This document shows positions 8,641 through 17,006 of a DNA stretch of 64,000 nucleotides, piece by piece. How positions within the stretch are numbered: the first letter of the stretch is position 1; every line of letters begins with the position of its first letter. The stretch lies in assembly GCA_022844405.1 (NCBI GenBank), contig JALHLV010000002.1:1-64000 (forward strand). The letters are read 5' to 3'. The notes below the pieces were generated by a model. That model was not told where the DNA came from and searched no databases. It saw only the letters and a program-made list of their open reading frames with translations. The position numbers were made by a program, and so were the translations under genes. Source of the stretch: Sphingomonadales bacterium (GTDB lineage: Bacteria > Pseudomonadota > Alphaproteobacteria > SMXS01).

Positions 8641-8712
8641 CGTGTCCCTGAGCTAGTCGAAGGGCTTTGCATCAGCGCTCGTGCAAAGCCCTTCGACTAG
8701 CTCAGGGACACG
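8641..8712. repeat. Perfect 31-bp inverted repeat with 10-base loop (REP-like palindrome)
   Basis: The arms at 8641-8671 and 8682-8712 are exact reverse complements, each containing CCCTGAGCTAGTCGAAGGG or its complement. The loop is 8672-8681. It sits between two divergent genes (starts 8578 and 8764), so it is not an ordinary terminator of a gene end. Palindromes built on CCTTCGACNNGCTCAGG are widespread in GC-rich bacterial genomes. A RAYT transposase, the enzyme class tied to such REP elements, is encoded about 14 kb away. Confidence 0.85.
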
Positions 8713-8763
8713 GATAAAGTGATTCCTGCATCAAGAAGGCCGAACGGCCATTCGGGAGGAAAC

Positions 8764-10164
8764 ATGTCATCGGACGACGCGACGCCGCAGCGCGCATCCG
8801 CCATTCTGGCGCGGCTCGACCGGCTTCCCGGCACGCGGCATGTCTGGGTGCTGATCGGCCTGCTGTCGCTCGGTGGCATGTTCGAGTTCTACGACCTGTT
8901 CATGACCGCCTATGTCATGCCGGGGATGGTAAAGGCCGGGCTGTTCGCCGACGTGAAGGTCGCCATCTTCACCGGCCCGGCGCTGTTCGTCGCCTCGACC
9001 TTCGCCGGCCTGTTCATCGGTACCTTCCTGTTCGGCTACGTGGCCGACCGCTATGGGCGGCGGACCATCTTCACCTGGTCCATGCTGTGGTACAGCGCCG
9101 CGACCCTGGTCATGGCGTTCCAGGACACCGGTCCCAGTATCTGCCTGTGGCGGCTGATCGCCGGCATCGGCATCGGCGTCGAACTGGTGACTATCGACAC
9201 CTACATCTCCGAGCTGGCGCCGAAGCGGGTTCGAGGCCGCGCCTTCGCCTTCAACCACGTGGTTCAGTTCGCGGTCGTGCCCATCGTGGCGTTCATCTCC
9301 TGGCTGCTGGTGCCAATGTCGCCGCTGGGCCTCGACGGCTGGCGCTGGGTGGCGATCATCGGCTCGGCCGGCGCGATCGCCGTCTGGTTCATCCGCCGCG
9401 CCGTGCCGGAAAGCCCCCGGTGGCTGATCAACCAGGGCCGGCTGGACGAGGCCGAGGCCATCACCGCCGCCATCGAAGCCAAGGTGACCGCCGACCTGAA
9501 AGGCGCGCCGTTGCCCCAGCCCGCCGCTCACTCGGTCGAGAAGCTCGAGCCCAAGGGCAGCCTGATGGAGATCTTTTCGCCGGCCTACCGCAGCCGCACG
9601 GTCATGCTGATGGTGTTCCAGTTCTTCCAGACCATCGGCTTCTACGGCTTCTCCTCATGGGTGCCGACGCTGATCGCCCAGCAGACCGGGATCAATGTGG
9701 AGCGCAGCCTGCATTACGCCTTCATCATCGCCATCGCCGCGCCGTTCGGCCCGCTGCTGGCCATCGCCTTCGCCGACAGGTTCGAGCGCAAATGGCAGCT
9801 CGTCGGCGCGGCCGCTGGCGTCGGGGTGTTCGGCGTGCTGTTCTCCATGCAGAGCGCCATGGCGCCGCTGATCCTGTGCGGCGTGCTGATCACGCTGTCG
9901 AAGAACATCATGTCCTACGCGTTCCACGGCTATCAGGCCGAGCTGTACCCCACGCGCATCCGCGCCCGCGCGGTCGGCTTCACCTATTCGCTCAGCCGGC
10001 TGAGCACCATCTTCATCAGCTTCATGATCGGCTACATGCTGTATGTGGGCGGCACCGGAGCGGTGTTCGGGCTGATCGCCTTCGCCATGCTGGCCGTGGT
10101 CGTTTCCATCGGCGTCTGGGGTCCGCGCACCCGCAAGCTGGAGCTGGAGCAGATTTCGCAGTAG
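8764..10164 (+). CDS. MFS transporter (metabolite:H+ symporter type)
   Basis: The 466-residue protein has 12 predicted helices. The first follows GTRHVWVLIGLLSLGGMFEFYDLFMT, a motif of the sugar/metabolite symporter group. The loop 2-3 signature reads GYVADRYGRRTIF. ELAPKRVRGRAFAFNHVV after helix 4 and YPTRIRARAVGFTYS in the C-terminal half repeat the family signature. A GGGAGGA at 8754-8760 supports the ATG at 8764. It probably imports an organic acid or aromatic acid; the substrate is not readable. It converges on the NTF2-like gene. Confidence 0.88.
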   Translation: MSSDDATPQRASAILARLDRLPGTRHVWVLIGLLSLGGMFEFYDLFMTAYVMPGMVKAGLFADVKVAIFTGPALFVASTFAGLFIGTFLFGYVADRYGRRTIFTWSMLWYSAATLVMAFQDTGPSICLWRLIAGIGIGVELVTIDTYISELAPKRVRGRAFAFNHVVQFAVVPIVAFISWLLVPMSPLGLDGWRWVAIIGSAGAIAVWFIRRAVPESPRWLINQGRLDEAEAITAAIEAKVTADLKGAPLPQPAAHSVEKLEPKGSLMEIFSPAYRSRTVMLMVFQFFQTIGFYGFSSWVPTLIAQQTGINVERSLHYAFIIAIAAPFGPLLAIAFADRFERKWQLVGAAAGVGVFGVLFSMQSAMAPLILCGVLITLSKNIMSYAFHGYQAELYPTRIRARAVGFTYSLSRLSTIFISFMIGYMLYVGGTGAVFGLIAFAMLAVVVSIGVWGPRTRKLELEQISQ

Positions 10165-10167
10165 CGC

Positions 10168-10740
10168 CTACGCTGCATCCAGCTTCCGCGCGCGGGTGAG
10201 CGGGCGATAGTCCGGGTGGCTCGGGCCGGTCATGCCAATCTGGTTGAGCATGCCCATGTCGCCGTCCATGGCGATCTCCGTGAGTGGCGACCCGCTGACC
10301 AGGATGTGCTTGCGGGCGATGATGCCCCACTGGCCGTTCCGCTTCAGCACCCGGTCCTTGTAGAAGCCGAAGAAGATGGCATAGGGCGCCTTGTCCGCCG
10401 GCGTCTCGTGCGGCAGCGACAGGCTGAGGTTGTAGCTTTCCACCTCGGCCGTGTCGCCGTGCAGGTCCAACTTGAGCTGGCTGGTGAAGTGCCAGCGCCG
10501 GCCGACGCCGTGCTCCACCTCCATCAGCCGCGGCTTGAAGTCCTTGCCGCTGCCCTTGAAGAAGCCGTAGTCGATGTCGGCATCGTCGTAGAACACCGTG
10601 TCGAGCATGGCGTCGTCGAGCCAGTCCAGCGCCCGAGAATACCGCGCCAGCAAGTCCTCGATGGCCCGCAGATCCTTCTGCCGTTCCAGTTCCCGCTCCA
10701 CCGCCGCCAGCCGTGCCAGCACGTCGTCCAGATCGCTCAT
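10168..10740 (-). CDS. Nuclear transport factor 2 (SnoaL-like) family protein
   Basis: The 190-residue protein opens with a coiled helix (LAAVERELERQKDLRAIEDL) and then the SnoaL-like signature LLARYSRALDWLDDAMLDTVFYDDADIDYG. Later strands include HFTSQLKLDLHGDTAEVESY and WGIIARKHILVSG. Related proteins are small ring-opening, dehydratase or isomerase-type enzymes, or the small subunits of ring-hydroxylating oxygenases. An Asp (VFYDDADID) and a His (RRWHFTSQ) occupy positions often used for acid/base catalysis. The substrate is unknown. Confidence 0.8.
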   Translation of the reverse strand: MSDLDDVLARLAAVERELERQKDLRAIEDLLARYSRALDWLDDAMLDTVFYDDADIDYGFFKGSGKDFKPRLMEVEHGVGRRWHFTSQLKLDLHGDTAEVESYNLSLSLPHETPADKAPYAIFFGFYKDRVLKRNGQWGIIARKHILVSGSPLTEIAMDGDMGMLNQIGMTGPSHPDYRPLTRARKLDAA

Positions 10741-10844
10741 GTCGTTCTCCCCTGTTGACGGGAGAGCTTAAGGGCGACCGAAGGAAGGCGCAACTTGACG
10801 ACGGACACCACCTGCACGACCATGCCGCCATTCAGGACAGGATC

Positions 10845-11609
10845 ATGGCGAAGGCATTCAAGACATCCCTCAAGCCGCCCTTTTTGCGGTATGTCAGCGG
10901 CCCGAAGCCCACGGCTGCCCAGCGCCTGGAATATCCGTTCAGCATACCGTTCCTGAAGCATGGTCTCGACCTGGCATTTGAACGGCCGGTGACCATCATC
11001 GTCGGGGACAACGGAGCCGGAAAATCGACCCTGCTGGAAGCCATCGCCGACAATTGCGGCTTCAGCCTCATGGGTGGCACCCGCAACCACGTCAACTTCA
11101 GCGCCAAGGAGGAATCGCTCTCCAGGCACCTGCGCTTTGGCTGGACGCCGCGCGTCTCGAAGGGCTTCTTTCTGCGCGCCGAAACGCTTGCGCTCTTCGT
11201 CGACACCATCGACCGGATTGCCGCTGACGATCCAAGGATTCTTGCTGCTTACGGTGGCAAGTCGCTGGATGTCCGCTCCCACGGCGAGACCTTCATGGCG
11301 CTGTTCGAGAACCAGTTCGGCCGCCAGGGCATCTACATTCTCGACGAGCCGGAAGCGGCGCTGTCGCCGGAACGCCAGCTCCAATTCCTCAAACTATTGA
11401 AGCGCATGGAGGACAGTGAGCTGTGCCAGATCATCATCGCCACCCATTCGCCGCTGATCATGGCCTACCCCAACGCCCGGCTGCTGCGGGTGTCGGACAA
11501 GGGCCTGACGCAAACCGAGTTCCACGAAACCAGGAACTTCAAGATATTGCGGGAATTCTACATCAACCCGGACGGCTTCATCGCCGGCCTCTTCCTCGAC
11601 GATGAATGA
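10845..11609 (+). CDS. AAA/ABC-type ATPase (predicted, OLD/RecF-like)
   Basis: The 254-residue protein has Walker A VGDNGAGKST near residue 48, an ABC-like signature region (DVRSHGETFMALFE), Walker B GIYILDEPEAALS near 168 and an H-loop IIATHSPLIMAYP near 200. No membrane or partner gene is adjacent, so it is a soluble orphan ATPase. Relatives occur beside anti-phage or DNA-repair genes, but no such neighbour is visible here. The ATG at 10845 follows AGGACAGG. It converges on the glycosidase-like gene with 3 bases between the stops. Confidence 0.82.
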   Translation: MAKAFKTSLKPPFLRYVSGPKPTAAQRLEYPFSIPFLKHGLDLAFERPVTIIVGDNGAGKSTLLEAIADNCGFSLMGGTRNHVNFSAKEESLSRHLRFGWTPRVSKGFFLRAETLALFVDTIDRIAADDPRILAAYGGKSLDVRSHGETFMALFENQFGRQGIYILDEPEAALSPERQLQFLKLLKRMEDSELCQIIIATHSPLIMAYPNARLLRVSDKGLTQTEFHETRNFKILREFYINPDGFIAGLFLDDE

Positions 11610-11612
11610 TCC

Positions 11613-12809
11613 TCAATTCACCAGGAACGGCAGGTTGGCGGTGGCGGCAGCGCCCTTGCCGTCCCTGACCGTGACGAATAGCCGGTATTGTCCGGCAGGC
11701 AGGTTGCCAAGCCTGGCGCCCGCCGGGTCCGACGCCAGCAGCGCCTCCGGATGGCTTCTGGGCACGGCCTCGAGGTCGCCGCCCTTGCGCAGGTCGGTGC
11801 TCTCGGCCATTACCGACCACTGCACGGCGAGCGTGTCGCCGTCGGGATCGGCCACGTCCAGCACGGCGCGGTCCGCCTCCATGTCGAAGCGGCCGATGCG
11901 CGGCGCGCGGTTGCCGCCCGGCGTGCGGCCGCCCCAGGCCTGCGCCATGGCCTCGGCGGTCTCGGTCCACGAACCATCGGGTAGCAGCAGGCTGTGCCAG
12001 GTGGGCGTGACCTCCTGCTTCTGGCCCCAGTAGAACAGGATCTGGCCTTCGGTCGCCGGGCCGAGGGTGGCGAGGTAGCCGCGCAGCAGCGCCGCCTTGG
12101 CGGTGCTGGTGGGCTCGATCATCGCGCCCCACGGCTTGCGCGCCGCCTGCCATTGGCCGATGGCGCCCATCTCGGTGACGACCAGCGGTCCCTTCCAGCC
12201 TTGCGCCCGCACCCGTTCGGGCACGCTGGGCAGCGCGTCGCCATAGGAATTGATGCCCAGAACGTCCACGTCGGGCGCCGCCTTGATCAGTCTCTCGACT
12301 TTGCCGCCGCCCGCTTCAGCCAGCACCGCCATAATCGGATGATGTGGATCGAGCCGGCGGACCAGCCGTGCCGCCTGGCCGATACCGGGCCACACCGCGC
12401 TGTCATCGTCCAGCTCCGCCTCGACCTCGTTGCCCACGCCCCACATCAGCAGCGCGGGATGGTCCTTGTAGCGGTTCACGAACGCCGCGAGGCGTTCCAG
12501 CTGGGCGTTGGCCTGGGCGGGATCGCGGTAGTCGAAGCCGCGGCGGGGATGCTCCAGCCAGAAGCCGACGACCACCTTCAGCCCCAGTTTCTGCGCCTGG
12601 GCGAGGACCGCGTCGGGTGGCTCGCCGTAAGTCCGCACGACGGTGGCGCCGAGCTGCTTCAGCAGATCGAGCCGCTGTTCCCCGCCCGCGCCGCGTACCT
12701 GGAAAGGCTTTCCGTCCACCAGGATTTGCTCACCCGAGACGCGAATGTCGGCCAGCGCCGGAGCGGCGTGGAGCAGTATGGCAAGTGTGAGGGCAATGCG
12801 TAAAATCAT
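11613..12809 (-). CDS. Secreted TIM-barrel glycoside hydrolase-like protein
   Basis: The 398-residue protein has a signal peptide (ILRIALTLAILLHAAPALA) and a GH2/GH5-type barrel starting VDGKPFQVRGAGG. The acid/base Glu is predicted in LLMWGVGNEVEAE (about 125) and the nucleophile Glu in PLVVTEMGAIGQW (about 213). These are the clan A positions. The last 100 residues form a beta-sandwich with the Ig/cadherin-like motif DPDGDTLAVQWSV. It may act on an envelope or extracellular beta-glucan; the substrate is not shown. No polysaccharide gene is adjacent. Confidence 0.8.
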   Translation of the reverse strand: MILRIALTLAILLHAAPALADIRVSGEQILVDGKPFQVRGAGGEQRLDLLKQLGATVVRTYGEPPDAVLAQAQKLGLKVVVGFWLEHPRRGFDYRDPAQANAQLERLAAFVNRYKDHPALLMWGVGNEVEAELDDDSAVWPGIGQAARLVRRLDPHHPIMAVLAEAGGGKVERLIKAAPDVDVLGINSYGDALPSVPERVRAQGWKGPLVVTEMGAIGQWQAARKPWGAMIEPTSTAKAALLRGYLATLGPATEGQILFYWGQKQEVTPTWHSLLLPDGSWTETAEAMAQAWGGRTPGGNRAPRIGRFDMEADRAVLDVADPDGDTLAVQWSVMAESTDLRKGGDLEAVPRSHPEALLASDPAGARLGNLPAGQYRLFVTVRDGKGAAATANLPFLVN

Positions 12810-12844
12810 GGCGCTGAAGATAGGGCATCACCGGCGCGAAATCA

Positions 12845-13345
12845 TCAACCGCCGCGCCGCTTGATCGCTTCCTTCAGCAGCGCGACAGCCATGTCGGCGC
12901 TCGCCTTCTCGCCTGCCACCGATACCTTGACCGCGTCGGCGCCAACGATGGCGCCGGCCGCCCATCCGCCCATCTCCGGCACGACGTAGCCCTTCGTGCC
13001 GACATCGGCCAGTTCCCTGTAGCCGTCCGCCAGGGTCGGCGGCGTGTGATAGTCCGGCGGAATGACAATGACCATGACATCGCCGGAGTCGTCGGTCGCA
13101 GGCCACTGGCAGCCGGTGCCCATCACGGCGTTGGTCCCGGCTTCCAGGGATTCGCCCACATACGCCTGTAGCTCGGTGGCGTCGAACAGCTTGCATTGGG
13201 GATTGTCCGCGGCCGCCATCTTGTCATCACCGGTCAGCGTGGCGGCGGTTTTCCTGGCCTCGTCGGCGGCATCGGCGCGCGGCTCGTTGCATCCGGCGGC
13301 AAGGGCTGAGCACGCGACCAGGGCGGCGATCAACAATCGGTTCAT
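12845..13345 (-). CDS. Lipoprotein, DUF3558-like
   Basis: The 166-residue product has a lipobox at ALAAGC and a short linker. The globular domain contains CKLFDATELQAYVGESL and GTGCQWPATDDSGDVMV, a pair of cysteines spaced like the DUF3558/sensor-type lipoproteins. A C-terminal helix (ADMAVALLKEAIKRR) resembles the end of that fold. It is an envelope protein of unknown role. It starts 105 bases beyond the thiolase terminator, so it is probably transcribed separately. Confidence 0.65.
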   Translation of the reverse strand: MNRLLIAALVACSALAAGCNEPRADAADEARKTAATLTGDDKMAAADNPQCKLFDATELQAYVGESLEAGTNAVMGTGCQWPATDDSGDVMVIVIPPDYHTPPTLADGYRELADVGTKGYVVPEMGGWAAGAIVGADAVKVSVAGEKASADMAVALLKEAIKRRGG

Positions 13346-13401
13346 GGTGTCCTCCAGGCGCCCCCCATCGCCATGGTGCGCCTTGCGTCCGGAAAAGAAA
13401 A

Positions 13402-13427
13402 GGCCCGGACAGTCTCCCGTCCGGGCC
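13402..13427 (-). terminator. Rho-independent terminator of the OB-fold/thiolase operon
   Basis: A 9-bp perfect stem (GGCCCGGAC/GTCCGGGCC; 13402-13410 and 13419-13427) with an 8-base loop is followed on the minus strand by a T-rich run (TTTTCTTTTCC). It lies 24 bases past the thiolase stop codon. Confidence 0.9.
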
Positions 13428-13450
13428 CCTCGAACTCTCTTGCGGCAGAT

Positions 13451-14596
13451 TTAGTTCTGCAGCACCGTGCAGGCCGACAGGCCCGGCGCGCCGTAGACGT
13501 GGGTGTAGCCGGTCTTCGGGTTGTTCTGCACCTGGCGGGCGCCCGCCTCGCCGCGGAGCTGCAGGACGACCTCGTAGACCTGGCGCAGGCCCGACGCGCC
13601 GATCGGCTCGCCATTTGCGATGCAGCCGCCGTCCGTGTTCATCGGCATGCGGCCGGTGATCTCGGTAGCGCCTTCACGCAGCAGCTTTTCCTGCTCGCCG
13701 TCCTTGCAGAAGCCGTTCTCGGCCATGTGCATGATTTCGGCGCCGGATTCGGTGTCCTGGATCTGGATCACGTCCATATCCTCCGGGCCGACGCCCGCCA
13801 TCTCGTAGGCGGCCTTCGACGCGAACACGGTCGGCGCCGGGGCGCGCTGCAGCGCCAGGTACGGGCTGAACACCTCGAACGAGCCGTAGTGGCGGGTGCG
13901 CATGGACACGGCGCGCAGGAACACCGGGCGGTTGGTGTAGCGGCGCGCCGCCTTCTCGCTGGCCAGGATCAGCGCTACGCCGCCTTCGGCCGGCGAGCAG
14001 AACATGTACTTGGTCAGCGGGTCGGACAGCATTTCCGAATTCATGATGGTGTCGAGGGCGACTTCCTCGCGGCGCCACGCATTCGGGTTCAGCTTGCCGT
14101 TGCGGAACGCCTTCTGGGCCACGAGACCCAGGACTTCCGGCGAGAGATCATGGTCGTGCAGGTACTTCTGGATCTTCATGCCGAAGAACTGGGTCGTCAG
14201 CATCAGGCCGGTCTCGCCATACCAGGTCTCGAGACCCGACGACTTGGGATCGGCGTTGAACGCGCCGCGCGGATGCTTGTCGAAGCCGACCGCGACGCCC
14301 ACGTCGTACTGCCCGGCCTTGATGGCCGAATAGGCCGACAGCAGGGCCGAGCCGCCTGTGGCGCAACCATTCGACACATTGACGAACTGGATGCCGGTCA
14401 GGCCCAGCTCGTTGACCAGCGAGTCGGCGTTGCCGCCGGCCGCCGAGCCGCCGAACGCGAACTGGATGTCCGGCCATTCCAGGCCGCAATCCTTCAGCGC
14501 CTCGCGCACGGCGAACGCGCCCTGCTGGCGGCCGCTCATGCTGTCCGTGCGGCCGAACTTGTGGATACCGATACCGATGATGCAGACGTCCGTCAT
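13451..14596 (-). CDS. Thiolase family protein (SCP-x/lipid-transfer type)
   Basis: The 381-residue protein starts MTDVCIIGIGIHKFGR, as in SCP-x-like thiolases and steroid side-chain aldolases. NVSNGCATGGSALLSAYSAI (about 73-92) carries the nucleophilic Cys position. GGCIANGEPIGASGLRQVYEV near residue 330 is the GEPxGASG loop. Partnered with the OB-fold protein 24 bases upstream on the same strand, it resembles thiolase-DUF35 pairs that cleave beta-keto or aldol acyl-CoA in sterol or branched-lipid breakdown. Actual specificity is inferred from this pairing only. A strong terminator follows. Confidence 0.88.
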   Translation of the reverse strand: MTDVCIIGIGIHKFGRTDSMSGRQQGAFAVREALKDCGLEWPDIQFAFGGSAAGGNADSLVNELGLTGIQFVNVSNGCATGGSALLSAYSAIKAGQYDVGVAVGFDKHPRGAFNADPKSSGLETWYGETGLMLTTQFFGMKIQKYLHDHDLSPEVLGLVAQKAFRNGKLNPNAWRREEVALDTIMNSEMLSDPLTKYMFCSPAEGGVALILASEKAARRYTNRPVFLRAVSMRTRHYGSFEVFSPYLALQRAPAPTVFASKAAYEMAGVGPEDMDVIQIQDTESGAEIMHMAENGFCKDGEQEKLLREGATEITGRMPMNTDGGCIANGEPIGASGLRQVYEVVLQLRGEAGARQVQNNPKTGYTHVYGAPGLSACTVLQN

Positions 14597-14620
14597 ATCC
14601 CGTCTCCTGTATGAATCCGT

Positions 14621-15049
14621 TCAGCCCTTGACCGGCTTGAACGCGAAAGTGACTACCTCGTTGCCCTTCTCGTCTTCACGGAACGGAATGATGGTCATTT
14701 CCATCTCCATGCCGATCTTCAGCTCTTTGGGATCGGCCGTGGTCAGACGCGTCTCCACGATCACCTCGCCCGGCAGTTCGATGTAGCCGACGCCGTAGGG
14801 CTTGAAGGTCTCGACCGTCTCCGGACCCTTGTAGGGCGGATTCTTCGGCAGGAAGCCCTGGATGGTCCAGGTGTAGAGCTTGCCGCGGGTGCTCAGCAGC
14901 ACCTCCTCGGAATCCTCGTCGGCGACGTAGTTGTGGATGGCCGGAAAGTACACACGGCCCGTCTTCTTCTCCCGCCGGGCGATGAGCTGCGGGTTGTCGG
15001 ACGGCCACGTGAACAGGCCTTCCTGGACCGGAACTTGCTGCTTGGCCAT
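14621..15049 (-). CDS. DUF35-type OB-fold acyl-CoA-associated protein lacking the zinc cysteines
   Basis: The 142-residue protein begins MAKQQVPVQEGLFTWPSDNPQL. It keeps the DUF35 order: a rubredoxin-like hairpin position (REKKTGRVYFPAIH), STRGKLYTWTIQGFLP, PYGVGYIELPGEVIVETRL and a terminal EVVTFAFKPV. It contains no cysteine, so the usual zinc ribbon (CxxC...CxxC) is degenerate. Such proteins bind thiolase partners and the acyl-CoA moiety. The pair order OB-fold then thiolase indicates one operon. The ATG at 15049 is chosen because the upstream extension is not family-like. Confidence 0.85.
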   Translation of the reverse strand: MAKQQVPVQEGLFTWPSDNPQLIARREKKTGRVYFPAIHNYVADEDSEEVLLSTRGKLYTWTIQGFLPKNPPYKGPETVETFKPYGVGYIELPGEVIVETRLTTADPKELKIGMEMEMTIIPFREDEKGNEVVTFAFKPVKG

Positions 15050-15184
15050 AGAACGGCTCTCCCCTTGAAGCACGATAAAAGTCACGCGCGATCCTAGAGA
15101 GGAAGGCGCGGAGCGGCAAGCCATGAAGCTCACCCGTTTCGGGTGCGAGGATATCAGAGATTCCTGAAAGGGAAATGGGCGGAT

Positions 15185-15580
15185 TCAGAGTTTCAGGGCA
15201 GGCTTTATGTCGGTCTGGGAAAAGTCGTCGCCCTTGAACAGCAATACGTCGTCATTCGCCTTGGCCATGGCATAGGCAATACAGTCGCCGAAGTTCAGCC
15301 GGGCAGGATGGTTCCCCTTGCCGAATTTTCGGTAGGCCTCTCGCGCTATTGCCACATGGAGACGGGTGACCGGTGCTATATCCAGATCGAGTGTCGAGAC
15401 GATGCTGTCCAGTGTTTCGCTGAGGTCGTCACGCTTGGCACTGTCGATGACGATACATGCTTCGAAAAGGTTCGCACTGGCAATGACCGGACGCGGACTA
15501 CTCGCCAACGCGCCGAGAAAGGCATCCTCTTCGGGCTCCCTACGGACCAGTGCCACGAGTACCGAGGTATCCACGATCAT
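15185..15580 (-). CDS. vapC: VapC-type PIN-domain toxin
   Basis: The 131-residue PIN nuclease has the expected acidic residues: MIVDTSVLVALVRREPEE (Asp4), SANLFEACIVID (Glu), LNFGDCIAYAMAKAND (Asp) and KGDDFSQTDI (Asp). VapC toxins cut tRNA or rRNA when freed from antitoxin. The start overlaps the end of vapB by four bases (ATGA). It is oriented away from the hisG cluster. Confidence 0.93.
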   Translation of the reverse strand: MIVDTSVLVALVRREPEEDAFLGALASSPRPVIASANLFEACIVIDSAKRDDLSETLDSIVSTLDLDIAPVTRLHVAIAREAYRKFGKGNHPARLNFGDCIAYAMAKANDDVLLFKGDDFSQTDIKPALKL

Positions 15581-15822
15581 TTCGGGAGCCCCAGCTCGTC
15601 ATAAAGAAGCTCGTCATGATCGGGAAGAGGACCGATCGGACCCAGTTCATCAAGGAGCTGCTTCACACGCCGGATCTTGGCGTCGGCATCCTGTCGCTGT
15701 CTCAGCCTTTCCAAACGCTCTTGAAGTGCGACGGTGACGGCTTGCGTCAGTGTTTCACCTGCAAGCTCGGCAACCTCGGCGGCAAGGGCGTGGGTCTCTT
15801 CCTTTTTGATGTTCAGTCCCAT
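15577..15822 (-). CDS. vapB: VapB-type antitoxin (Rv0623-like)
   Basis: The 81-residue protein begins MGLNIKKEETHALAAEVAEL, the pattern of the short ribbon-helix-helix-like VapB antitoxins. A C-terminal tail (LPDHDELLYDELGLPK) would wrap the toxin. The ATG at 15822 is preferred over upstream codons because it lies just after the operator and matches family starts. It precedes and overlaps vapC, the standard order. Confidence 0.92.
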   Translation of the reverse strand: MGLNIKKEETHALAAEVAELAGETLTQAVTVALQERLERLRQRQDADAKIRRVKQLLDELGPIGPLPDHDELLYDELGLPK

Positions 15823-15833
15823 CAGGCACCATA

Positions 15834-15860
15834 TGGTAGAATTCGTCCAACATTCTACCA
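15834..15860. promoter_or_regulatory. Inverted-repeat operator upstream of vapBC
   Basis: TGGTAGAAT (15834-15842) and ATTCTACCA (15852-15860) form a perfect 9-bp inverted repeat with a 9-base spacer, ending 12 bases before the vapB start. The position fits autorepression by the VapBC complex, which is how this family is normally controlled. Confidence 0.8.
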
Positions 15861-15973
15861 CACGCGTCACTCATCCGAGCGGGAAATTCGTCAACATCCA
15901 TCTCTCACCGCGCGCAGCCTGTACCTCATCGGCAGGTTTGGCCGGTCCGGGGCGTGCGCAAGTGCGAGATAAT

Positions 15974-16213
15974 TCATCGCGCGTCACGCTTGCTTGCACT
16001 TGGGCGCCTCCGCCAAGCGAGGTATGCACCTATCATAATCAGGACCAAAGCCACCGGCAGTCCAAAGCCCAACCACAGGAATTCCGGATAGTATTCATCG
16101 GGCACACCGAACAGCGTTTTTTCCACGTACCAATGTATCGGGGTAAGGCCGAGTATCGCCGAAACGACGAACGTTCCAACGCCAATCCGGAGCAACCAAA
16201 AACGTGAATTCAT
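15974..16213 (-). CDS. Small two-helix membrane protein, 79 aa
   Basis: The frame MNSRFWLLRIGVGTFVVSAI to the basic tail RRRPSASKRDAR gives two transmembrane segments (about 8-24 and 45-66). Between them is a periplasmic loop rich in aromatic residues (HWYVEKTLFGVPDEYYPEFLW). Inside-positive charge is strong at the C-terminus. I do not recognise the family. Codon use is less GC-rich at third positions than in hisG next to it, suggesting more recent arrival or weak selection. Confidence 0.55.
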   Translation of the reverse strand: MNSRFWLLRIGVGTFVVSAILGLTPIHWYVEKTLFGVPDEYYPEFLWLGFGLPVALVLIMIGAYLAWRRRPSASKRDAR

Positions 16214-16337
16214 GGCTCGCCCTTCAACGCTCGAGCAGTGAGCACCGTTGATTTCCGAGCCTTTCGCCACTAAACCTTGCCGCGCGCGGCAGACGGCCCA
16301 GATAGGCCACCCAACGACACACATAACGGAAACGACC

Positions 16338-17006
16338 ATGAGCGCGACGGACCCGATCGTCATGGCCCTGCCGAAAGGGCGCATCCTCAAGGAGGTGCGT
16401 CCCCTGCTGCACGCGGCCGGCATCGTGCCGGAGCCGGATTTCGACGACGAGAACTCGCGCAAGCTACGCTTTTCCACCAACGATCCGGGCCTGGAGATCA
16501 TCCGGGTGCGCAGCTTCGACGTGGCGACGTTCGTGGCCTTCGGCGGCGCCCAGCTCGGCGTCTGCGGCAACGACGTGCTGATGGAGTTCGACTATGACGG
16601 CATCTACGCGCCGCTCGACCTGGACATCGGCCACTGCCGGCTTTCGGTCGCCGAGCCGGTCGAGTTGAGCGCGAGCGACGATCCGCGCACCTGGAGCCAC
16701 GTCCGCGTCGCGACCAAGTATCCCAACGTCACCCGCGCCCACTTCGCCGCCCGCGGCGTGCAGGCCGAATGCATCAAATTGAACGGCGCCATGGAGCTGG
16801 CGCCGGCGCTGGGCCTGTGCCGGCGCATCGTCGACCTGGTATCGACCGGCGTGACCCTGAAGGCCAACGGCCTGGTGGAGATCGAGCGCATCGCCGAGAT
16901 CAGCTCGCGCCTGATCGTCAACCGCGCCGCGTTCAAGACCCGCCCCGGAGAGATCGCCGCCCGCATCGAACGGTTCCGCGAGGTGGTCAATGCCAAAGCG
17001 GCTTGA
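16338..17006 (+). CDS. hisG: ATP phosphoribosyltransferase, short form
   Basis: The 222-residue enzyme joins ATP and PRPP in the first step of histidine synthesis. The sequence shows [16 protein letters not shown], the PRPP-loop region [16 protein letters not shown] and [14 protein letters not shown] near the end. At this length it lacks the C-terminal ACT-like regulatory domain. It is therefore the HisG-S form, which in known cases needs a HisZ partner; no hisZ is in this window. It overlaps hisD by 17 bases. Confidence 0.96.
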   Translation: MSATDPIVMALPKGRILKEVRPLLHAAGIVPEPDFDDENSRKLRFSTNDPGLEIIRVRSFDVATFVAFGGAQLGVCGNDVLMEFDYDGIYAPLDLDIGHCRLSVAEPVELSASDDPRTWSHVRVATKYPNVTRAHFAARGVQAECIKLNGAMELAPALGLCRRIVDLVSTGVTLKANGLVEIERIAEISSRLIVNRAAFKTRPGEIAARIERFREVVNAKAA

